DNA from: Coptis chinensis
Taxonomy: Eukaryota; Streptophyta; Magnoliopsida; Ranunculales; Ranunculaceae
DNA: 64,000 nt
Assembly (NCBI GenBank): GCA_015680905.1
Contig: CM027377.1
Coordinates: 88,887,001 to 88,951,000 of the forward strand
Direction of reading: 5' to 3'
In this document: positions 56,001-64,000 of the stretch, in pieces
How the letters are laid out: the number at the start of each line of letters is the position of its first letter
Numbering within the stretch: position 1 is the first letter of the stretch
Program-made: the position numbers and the translations under genes
The notes under the pieces: generated by a model
The model's input: only the letters and a program-made list of their open reading frames with translations
What the model was told of the DNA's origin: nothing
The model's database searches: none

Positions 56001-56915
56001 TTAATCATCATCCTCATTTCCCTCTCCAAAGAGAGGAGGTTCCTTCGCATCTTGTCATGCTATGATAACTTGCCATGCCCGCCGCCGTGTGTCATCAGCT
56101 TGTGCTAACCTGTCGAGTGTTACTATGTCTGATGGGGTGTAAGGAGCAACCAAATAAAGTTGCACCTACCATCCCGCCCAAGTCATTACGTGAAATGAGC
56201 GAACCACCCAATTGGTGGGTCTCATGACTTCAACCCTATTCCAATCCGTGAATTGGGTACAGAATTCAGGCAGACAACTGAGCATAATGTGGCAAACCAA
56301 AACAGGCATAAGAAGATACTTATGCCGCATGCTTTGGGCTCTAAGACTAGCCACTAATACTTGGGGAATGTCATATCGGCGACGTCCCTCAGCTAAAGCA
56401 AGGAAAACGTCACCAGCGATACTATTTGCAGAGGTAAACGGTCAATCCCCTAAAATATTCATCAAGATGAATAACATGGTGGTGCCTACATTGAGGGACA
56501 GGCTACCAAGGGCTATGTTATAGCGCCCTTGGTCCATTATACGAAACACCCCTCCCCCATAATACTCATGGAAATATGTATAGTCATAGAGGTATGCATT
56601 ATCGGTCATATATCCCCACGTGTGAATAGGATCAGGTATTGGTATTCTCGGAACTAACGCTACCACATACTTATTGAATTCTAGTGGTGTGTCATCGACC
56701 GTGACGGAGAATTCTTGTTCTCCATCCTGGTTACAATAGAACTTAACATTATTGTAAAAAAATTCAGTAAGCTTAGGTGAATACGAGTCGTCTTCACTTA
56801 CCAGAAGATGCCTCCATCCGAACTGCATGATCCTTTCGCGAAACCAATGTCCATAAGTCTCGCTTCCCAACAAGTGTTCGGAAGACTACTCCGGTATCAC
56901 TATAAGAGAAGTCAT
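56001..56915 (-). pseudogene. ORF-b of element C
   Basis: The whole gene can be read in one frame, 304 codons, without any indel: MTSLIVIPE, then SSEHLLGSETYGHWFRERIM, YSPKLTEFFYNNVKFYCNQD, GEQEFSVTVDDTPLEFNKYV, IHTWGYMTDNAYLYDYTYFH, YGGGVFRIMDQGRYNIALGS, MRHKYLLMPVLVCHIM, VEVMRPTNWVVRSFHVMTW, DIVTLDRLAQADD, ending in EGNEDDD. Four premature stops interrupt it: two at positions that are CAG in A (TAG, after IPE and after MTWAGW), and two that are TGG (TGA, after MNILGD and in IIA-stop-QDAKEP). All four are C-to-T or G-to-A changes. Long preservation of the frame implies selection on ORF-b before C inserted. No known function. Confidence 0.8.
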
Positions 56916-57822
56916 CACAAAACTACTCTCTAGAACAGCTGCAACGATCTTGGAACAACCCACAAAAAATTGGAATTTTTCGTGCCCACAGTGGTCGGTA
57001 GCGAAGTGCGCCTTTGGTGATTTTTGGTTCCGTGCACTTGGGCGGTAGCTCACTTTTGCTTGGATGGTCGCCTTCGGGATGACAACTGGAATTCCAGTGT
57101 TTTGCGCAGGCGTCGCTTCGACTCTTGGCTTGGTAGAGGTAAGACGCTTTGATGAAATTTTGACTAACAAGATTACCTAGGGCGGTGGCACTCCATCAGG
57201 GCACAGGCACTCAGAAATTTGAAAATGCGAAAAGTGAAAAGGAAAAAGAAGGAAAAGTTGGGAGTGAAAGGTGAGAGATGAATGTTAGGTGTAGTGTGGG
57301 TTGTGAGTGTAGAATGAAGGAAGTTTATATAGGTTTTAAGTTGCTAAAACGAATCGAGAAGTTGCCAAAAATCTTTAAGGCAATTGCCGGAAACAAAAAA
57401 AATTTCCAAAACCGAAAACGGAAACAACCCATATTCTTGATTCTAAAACAACCCTAATATCTTTTAGATTTAATTTAGAATAGTAACTTCTAAACTCTTT
57501 TAGATTTCATCCTATCACAACATGTAATCCTAGGTATGCCCATATCGGTAATATTCTCAACCATCACTCCAAAACAACTTATAAAATGGAGGATCATATA
57601 ACAAATCATGCTAGAGTAAATAATACCACCCCCAAACAATTCGAGAAGGTGGGCTTAACAATAAAAACAATGCACAATTGAAAAGAACCATATTATATTA
57701 AAACTGAAATTCAAACAACATTTTAACTACCAAATTCACATTTAACTTCGGAATTCAAAGTTTAACATTCGAACTAATAAAAAGAAATACATAAAACATA
57801 AAAGGAACAATAAAAACAACAT
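56916..57822 (-). other. ORF-a to ORF-b spacer of C
   Basis: Minus strand order: module ATTGTTTGGGGGTGGTA (57640-57625), TTTCCGGCAATTGCC block, TATA box, TTCTACACTCACAACCCAC, then a strongly degenerate GC array (57170-56995, for example GAGCTACCGCCCAAGTGCA), then the ORF-b ATG. The open frame reaching up to 57170 is leader read-through. Confidence 0.55.
57323..57331 (-). promoter_or_regulatory. Internal TATA box candidate upstream of ORF-b (C)
   Basis: TATATAAAC on the minus strand, 408 bp before the ORF-b start codon, same flanks as B at 38000. Confidence 0.5.
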
Positions 57823-58928
57823 CTAATCCATAAGAACCCAAAACCACTCGCTGCTCGTAGTGGAAGGCACCTGAGAAGGAGATGGCTCCTGAGCTCCCGA
57901 TGGGCAAGAGCCATCCGTCCTGTGGCGATGACTCTCATGTCTCATAGAAACCCCCTCAGAAGAAGAACCCCTGGGGGTGGGAAGCGTGAAAGCATATCGT
58001 CTTGGAGCTTCCATCTCGGCCTTCATCTGTTCGCAATGCTCATCCTCGCGCTGGGCACGAGTCTTGAGGTTATGATGCATGGTAGCCTGTCGAGTCGGGA
58101 GATCTTCGCAAATAGTATTAAGGGAACGCATGCCACAATGAAGCACCGACATGCGTTCTGCATCCGACCTACACCTTCCTAGGCATCGGTATCAAGACAT
58201 GTCGTGTCCACCTCATCCTCTTCAACTACCCTCTCTTCAGGCAACCTCCAAACATTTTGGATACACTCCGTATAAATAGTAGGATTTATGTGCTCTTTCA
58301 GCCAAATCCTATCGGACGTTGGAGTCGCTCTCAAGGTCATCATGATCTTCCTTATCAAAACAGGGAGAGGTGCAATACTCTTCCCAACTCCCCTAATCAT
58401 GTTACTCAAAAACTCCAGAATACGAAATTCATACTTTTGCTCCTGGAGTATCCGTAGAACGTGAAGGCAGTTCAGACTGATGTCGCTGACCTTCTCCTTC
58501 CCTATGACATTCCTACCAATCCACTGAGCTATAGCCAGTTGGTTGGTTCTCAGAGACGACTGGCGAACACAATGCGAGCTCGCATTGTAGTTTCCGTCCA
58601 AAACAGTCGCGTTCATCAAAGGCTCAATTCCAGTAAATTGGGATTCCTGTAATGTGGCATCGAGATGGCGACTAGCCAGAATCCCTAAAATCTCAGCCAA
58701 CAACCCAGTAGATACTTCTCTCCTCCTCTCGGCCACCTTAACAAAAATTCTATTCCCATCCAACTCCCTCGTCTTATAAAACTGTCGGACCAAATATTCA
58801 TGGTAAAAATCGTTTGTTGAGTACCACAAACCACTCCAATCTCTCCTAACCATCTCGTCACCGTAAAACGTCGCGAAGTGGTCGGCAGTAAACGCATGCT
58901 CCGGTAAAATCCTCCGTCTTTGAGCCAT
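57823..58928 (-). pseudogene. ORF-a of element C, best-preserved copy
   Basis: About 368 codons. Open from 58928 to 58179 (249 codons): MAQRRRILPEHAFTADHFAT, RDWSGLWYSTNDFYHEYLVR, RIFVKVAERRREVSTGLLAE, IAQWIGRNVIGKEKVSDISL, RILEFLSNMIRGVGKSIAPL, PVLIRKIMMTLRA, CIQNVWRLPEERVVEEDEVD. A TAG plus a small deletion at about 58165-58180 shifts the frame; the rest (58152-57823) reads MSVLHCGMRSLNTICEDLPT, a polar stretch with two EDEH/EQMK-like acidic words, and a Ser/Pro/His-rich tail. Resembles plant PF20167-type proteins (recalled, not searched). No signal peptide or membrane segment. Conserved place directly after pol suggests an accessory retrotransposon protein; role unknown. Confidence 0.78.
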
Positions 58929-59656
58929 TGAGATTTTGGAACGATTTGGGGGTTTAAATGGAATGTGGGGATAGAGTTTGAGACTCCCTCACTAACAAAA
59001 CAATGGTGGTGGTGCGGTAGCTCAAAATTCTTGGATTTTTGGTGGTTTTCGGTGGTGGTGAGAATGGTTTGGAGAATATTTGAGGTGGGCTTGTATTGTG
59101 GGCGTGGGTGTAGTTAGGCTTCCTTTTTTTTTTTTTTTTGGTTAGGTTTTTAAGCTTTTTTAATGGCGGAATGAAACAACTCGCGATTATTGGTTTGAAG
59201 ATGGAGACACACGTGCGTGGCACGTGCGCGCGAGATTGGGCCCAAGCCTAATTTGATTTTTCGATTTTTGTCGATTTTTTGCGCAACTTCAAACTAAAAT
59301 TGCCGCTTTGTTACCGGTCCGATTTTTGTGAATGAGCTATGGAAATGATCAAGAGAGAATTTCCAATCCAATGATCCATAAAACACTCTATTCTGACCGT
59401 GGATGACATATTAGAAGATGGAAAATGCCTCAAAGTACGTGCATGACGAAATTTATGTGAACGAATGAACTCTAATTTCATAGATAATGACAATCCAAAT
59501 CAAAATACGATTAAACAGCCTAAGCAAATCAAATGGAAAGTTGAACAATCTCGGATGGAAGAACAAATACCCCACCCCCAAACAAATTTTTGGCAATGAA
59601 GTTTAGAAATTTTGTTTTTAAAAGTGGGTATTTTAAAGTCAGATTTCCGAGACTTC
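58929..59656 (-). other. Post-pol spacer of C
   Basis: Collinear with 18220-18936 of A and 35610-36354 of B, minus strand. Module AAAATTTGTTTGGGGGTGGG at 59590-59571, conserved block with GGATCATTGGATTGGAAATT (59384-59365), and a T17-like run at 59127-59140. Interrupted by G. Confidence 0.65.
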
Positions 59657-61132
59657 TGATAAGAGCCCAAAACTGTAGTTTTAACCCCTTAATAATCATA
59701 TTTTAGACCAATTATGTGAGTAATAATTAAGAGTTAACACTGATCACGTGTTTTATGCATTTCAGGCTTCAAAGTTCATTATGTGCAGAAATGTGCCACT
59801 TTAGCGAGATAAAGGAGCAAAGGTCGGTTACTAAGGAGTTCCGTGATTAAAGGCCAAGATTCAAGAAGATAAAGCCTTTCTAAAGCCCGGTCAAAAGCTG
59901 AAAAGTCGACACGGGCAGAAACAACACACAAGTCAGCAGAACTTCCAAAGGCCGTATCTTTGGACTCAGACTTCGGAATGGGGCCTACCTTATGTCAAAA
60001 CGACCAACTGGAAAGAGCTTTCCAATGGTTCAAGCCTTGACCCAATCAGAGGAGCAGAAGTGGACGAAAAGTCTGTTGAAGCCAACTGCAGCTGAAGAGG
60101 CCTTTTTGGACTAAAAGAATTGGGTTTTGGGCCTGATTCTCTGGCCCAAAACATGGCTCCAAGCCCATGCACGAATTTTGGATCTGAGAGTATAAAAACC
60201 AAAGCTTCACTCTTTGTTAATGGTAGATAGTTAGACCTAGATTAGAAATTAGATTAGTAGCCTCCATTAATTAGTTTTAGATCTTAGTTTTAGAATTTCA
60301 TTCCCTGTTTTAGATTAAAACTTTAAATCATTGTTCTTTATTGATTAGATAAAGAAAATAGTTATTCTTGTCAATTTCAATTTTTGTCATTTACAATTTA
60401 TTAGATCTAATTTCAATTCTTGTTATCATTCAATTCTTAGTTATTAATTAGATTTCGATTATTGTTTAGTTAAATTTCATAAAGTTAGAATCTTTGTAAT
60501 ATGTTGTATTCAATTTCAATGGGAAATGATGGGTTGATGATTCGAGGCTAAAACCTCCATTAGAGGGGTTGATGAAGCTTTGATGAAAACTTAGTGGTAT
60601 AGTGTAGAAGCATTGTAGAATCTATTCCACTCTAGAAGGTCGTGATTCGCCATGAGAATGGGTGACGACCTTACATGCTAGTTAGTATTTGGTAGAAATG
60701 CCATGAACACTAGGGATTAGAACTCGAAATTCTTGCCGTAAGAACGTAAGAATCGAGATACAAGAACCTATGCTAGGTTATCAAGTTGGATTCGAGGTGG
60801 ATTCAATTCCCCTCTAATCCTTTATCTAGATTCAAAAACAATCATATTTCCATATATTTCGTAGTGACATTCAACATATTGCTTTTCATATTGCATCATA
60901 GTATAATTCCCCTTCGTAAAACTCTCATAGACTTAAGACCGACTAATTAGACTAGAGAACATTCCATGCTAGAGAACTAGGAGAGGAACGAATTTGTTAC
61001 TCCACTCTATTTCGATAGAATTGAGAGTAGAAATCTTTGATAAAATATAGGCTCATAAGATAGTTTTAGTTTACTTATGTTTTGAGTTCATCGTTCATTT
61101 CGTAGGTAAAGACTATAATTTTATGTTTATCA
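59657..61132 (+). repeat. 5' LTR of element G
   Basis: 1,476 bp, TGATAAGAGCC...GTTTATCA. Dyad TTTTGGGCC/GGCCCAAAA at 60125-60151, TATAAAAA at 60191-60198. Confidence 0.92.
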
Positions 61133-61134
61133 AA

Positions 61135-61151
61135 TGGCGCCGCTGCCATCT
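61135..61151 (+). other. Primer-binding site of G
   Basis: TGGCGCCGCTGCCATCT, two bases after the LTR, identical to A and B. Confidence 0.8.
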
Positions 61152-61686
61152 TAGTTGCACTTTAGCATTGTTTTCATAGTAGAATTAGTCATTTTTAAGT
61201 CCCATTAAACCCACCCACCCTTGTTTGATTCATCTTTGTGGTTGTCCATTTCGCCGTTGAAAAAGTTCAAAAAAAATATACACCGAAGCGACCGGCGCTA
61301 TAAAGGCGCCGCTATAGCCTGGAACACTGGATGGCCAGCTTTCTTGGCGACCGCCGATAGCCCTATACTTGACCACGAGCGCGACTCGCGCTAAGTCACT
61401 GGAACAAGGAGCACGACCGCGCCCTATGCGAGTGCACCTGCGCCCTAAGCAAAATTTTCCGGATTTCTGCAGGTTTGTTTCGAATTTCGATTTTTCAAGT
61501 TTTTCAGTGTTTTAACTTGTTATTTACACTGAACACGCGTAAACAAGACGCTATTCATAAGCGAAGCAAGGGCCGAATCAAGGTATTCCTTTCTTCCACA
61601 CCTAGCATCTCCAGTTAGAGGTTTCTACTAGTATATCAGAATTGTTTGGAGTGTTGAATGTTTAGTTAAGTTCGACTTAGTCTTGC
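61152..61686 (+). other. gag leader of G with motif array
   Basis: GC-rich motif copies at about 61285, 61350, 61378, 61410 (GAGCACGACCGCGCCCT) and 61431 (GAGTGCACCTGCGCCCT), then CAAAATTTTCCGGATTTCTG. No coding role seen. Confidence 0.72.
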
Positions 61687-63700
61687 ATGAGATTAAGGTC
61701 CGGGTGAAGAAAAACAACTAACGTAATTACACGGCAACGCGTCAACAAACAAGTCTATCTAGTTTCCCAACCACTACACCTCTAGCTACTATTTCACACA
61801 CACCACCGATATTATGGTGAAGAAAGAGAGACTCTCTCTCGACTTTTATAAAGCCTTGAGCGATAGCCCTAAATCTTTGCATCTCTAGCAGACCCATTGG
61901 GGATTTCGCATCCCCCAAATATATTTAATTTGTTACCCGTTTTTCATGGTTTAGACCATGAAAAACCTTATCAAAGACATATATCGTAGGATTGAACAAG
62001 TCCTTATAACATTCCACCATCCTGCGGTTGGTGCGGAACAAATTAAATTGAGGGTATTCCCTTTCACCTTAGCGATAAAGGCGTCTTGGTTAACGCCCAA
62101 GCGCCTAGCCCTAATTAATGGACTCATGGGCCAAACTTGTTGTTTTGTTTATGGAACATTTTTACCCACCCCTAAAGGCGGATGAAATGCTTTCCAAGAT
62201 TCACTTCTTTTCGACCTGAATGCTCATGAATCATTTTCAGGAGACTTGGAATCGTTTCACCGATCTGCTTATAGAGTGTCCACACCATAATCTAGCAAAA
62301 GACACGTTAGTGCGTGCCTTTTCAAAAGACTTCAACATCACCATAAAGAAGTCCTTGACATAATGAATGGGGTAGTTTCCTAAGTAAAGGAGCCTCGAGG
62401 CTTACAAATTTTAGAAGAACAAACTAAACGCTTAATAACAATTGGGGGAGTGATGATATCCCCCGCTCGCTAGTTCTTCTTCAACAGATTAAGGCGCCCG
62501 GTATGTTTGAGATGAAACCCGATCCGAACTTAAAAATTTAATCGAATCTCTAACTAAAAAGGTAGAGGCTATTTCTATTCAACAAAAGCCTATCCCCGTC
62601 ATGAACGTAAATTCAAATCCATGTAGTTTCTGTTGGAGTCCTGAGCATCCCGACTCCCACTGTCCTATAGCCTATGAACATTCTTGTTCCATTAATAGTG
62701 AACCTAACGCCCCTTGGAGACAAAATCCTAACTTCGGTTGGAGAAATAACCAACAAGTCACACCTACAGGGTACAATAATCAATATATTAGGCCAACGCA
62801 CAGTTATAACCAAGCTCCACCACAACAAGGACAGGGTCAGGGTAATTAAAATAATTATAACAACCAAGCATAACCTCGACAAGGTCAAGCACAAGGTCAA
62901 TGTAGTTATAATAATTATAATGCTAATAGATGTATCGTTCCGGTAAATAATAACTATCACAATCCGCCCATAAATAATCAACACGAGATAGTTCCAGTCA
63001 CACCACCCGTGACTACTACACCCACACAACCGGATCGTCTTGACACCTTCATACAAGTGAGCCAACAACTTTTCCAAACCATGGCTCAATCTAACCAACA
63101 CATTCTACAATCCGTTAATAATTTAAACCAACAGTTAGCCCAAGAGAAAGCCCAACCAAAAGGCGTGTTTCCAGGCCAAGCGATACCCAACCCTAGAACA
63201 GCAAACACAGCCTTTGAAGTAAACGGTAATACTAGTGCGAAACTACAACCGTAGGTGAAGCTAAATGCCATCACCCTCTCCGTTCGGAAGAGTGGTTGAT
63301 AACAAAGTAACCATGCCTATAGTTACCCCATCAAGATACTCCTACACCGGATATCGAACTAGATACCGAAATAGAAACGAAGAACCTACCTTTTGTAGAG
63401 GTACTAGTTAAACCACAACCTAAGAAACAGAAAGCCAAGGTTACACATCAAGTCGAGCCATACGCTAAATATAGAGTGAAACCACCGTTCCCTAAGAAAT
63501 TAGCCATGCTAACCAGGGATACTAACTTTGAGGAGATTAGGAACGTTTTCAAAAATCTAACGATAAACCTTCCTTTTCTCGAAGCTATAAAAAAGCTACC
63601 TAACCACGCTAAGTTTCTTAAGGAGTTGTGCACTACTAGGCGTAAGACCAACATACCTAAAGACGCCTTTCTAACTGAACAGTTCCCAACTTTATCTGAA
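61687..63700 (+). pseudogene. gag: gag of element G
   Basis: Starts MRLRSG at 61687. Domain order as in A: core with YRRIEQVLITFHHPAVGAEQ (61970), knuckle CSFCWSPEHPDSHC (62622, complete C-x2-C-x4-H-x4-C), Asn/Gln/Tyr-rich segment, FIQVSQQLFQTMAQSNQ, GVFPGQAIPNPRTANTAFEV, and LTRDTNFEEIRNVFKNLTI (63506). Frame changes near 61740, 61880, 62060, 62200, 62330, 62400, 62850 and 63240, mostly single-base gains or losses relative to A. The conserved zinc knuckle is intact at the sequence level. G contains five G at the site where A has thirteen. Confidence 0.88.
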
Positions 63701-64000
63701 AGTAATGGAATTGTTAAGTACAAGGACCTCGGTCGCCCCATCTTGCATAATGCACCTTAGGAGATTCTCACACGACTACCGCGCTACTAGACCTGGGGGC
63801 TAGTGTTAACTTACTCCCGCTTTATTTGTATAAACAAATAGGTCTAGAGGAGATGCAACCTACTAAAATGACATTGTAATTAGCGGATCGGTCTATTAAG
63901 TATCCTAAGGGTGTGGTTGAAAACGTGCTGGTTAAAGTCCAAAATTTTTACTACCCAGCCGACTTTGTTATCCTCGACACAGAAGTCACTAACGACTCTG
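63701..64000 (+). pseudogene. Protease of element G, partial
   Basis: Active-site block LLDLGASVNLLP at about 63785, then YLYKQIGLEEMQPTKMT, a TAA where A and B have a CAA codon (near 63878), [20 protein letters not shown] and [16 protein letters not shown] instead of D-T/S-G is the usual Athila form. Cut by the window end. Confidence 0.75.

Larger units (their letters stand above)
52585..59656 (-). mobile_element. Element C: 3' half of a reverse-strand Athila-type element
   Basis: From right to left: post-pol spacer, ORF-a, ORF-b, 3' UTR, polypurine tract, 3' LTR. Inserted in F and cut at 59656 by G; its gag-pol and 5' LTR lie beyond the window if present. LTR subfamily as D. Confidence 0.88.
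59657..64000 (+). mobile_element. Element G: 5' part of an Athila-type element
   Basis: LTR, primer-binding site, leader, gag and start of protease; runs past the end of the window. Same subfamily as A and B. Inserted in the post-pol spacer of C; left target-site candidate ACTTC (59652-59656). Confidence 0.9.

Noticed and set aside
57030..57170. Upstream extension of ORF-b in C by about 85 codons
   Set aside because: Covers the leader with the degenerate GC array, not conserved in A or B; the conserved start is MTS at 56915.

Overview
This is plant nuclear DNA made almost entirely of nested transposable elements; I found no intact host gene. The pol genes are of the plant Ty3/gypsy Athila lineage. 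I infer a eudicot and cannot name the species. No rRNA, tRNA, CRISPR or prokaryotic feature was seen.

Layout (letters are mine). 1-7770: old Athila-like element H (ORF-a, end of ORF-b, 3' UTR, partial 3' LTR), interrupted at 1439-4261 by insertion L carrying a decayed CCHC/GRF zinc-finger sequence. 7771-10270 plus 25183-26602: long LTR-like sequence J, split by element A. 10271-25182: A, a full-length 14.9-kb Athila-type element with two LTRs and a 5-bp target duplication ATAAG. 26603-29737: CACTA-like ends and a broken multi-exon gene fragment resembling heparan-alpha-glucosaminide N-acetyltransferase (HGSNAT). 29738-30012 plus 42611-44630: the 3' end of Athila-type element D, split by B. 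30013-42610: B, 12.6 kb, target duplication GACCT, lacking RT, RNase H and integrase. 44631-46848: reverse-strand LTR-like K. 46849-50239: older Athila-type E (LTR end, leader, gag). 50240-52584: F, the 5' part of a Tat/Ogre-like element, inserted in E. 52585-59656: C, the 3' half of a reverse-strand Athila-type element, inserted in F. 59657-64000: G, the 5' half of a young Athila-type element, inserted in C and running off the window.

Gene order in the Athila-type family, pieced together from A, B, C, G and H, is: LTR promoter; leader with a GC-rich 17-18-bp motif array; gag-protease-RT-RNase H-integrase; ORF-a; a second (internal) TATA box and leader with the same kind of array; ORF-b; a long conserved 3' UTR with hairpins; polypurine tract; LTR. 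ORF-a and ORF-b resemble the plant 'putative plant transposon protein' family and, distantly, each other. A G-rich polypurine-tract-like module ends each of the four cistrons.

The most interesting points are the two-gene 3' module with its apparent internal promoter, the shared leader arrays, the reiterated polypurine-like modules, the conserved 3' UTR hairpins, and B, in which about 3 kb of pol is replaced by about 0.7 kb of open, unrecognised coding sequence fused to protease. Every coding region shows lesions, so nothing here is an intact autonomous element. Coordinates of degenerate pseudogenes are approximate.
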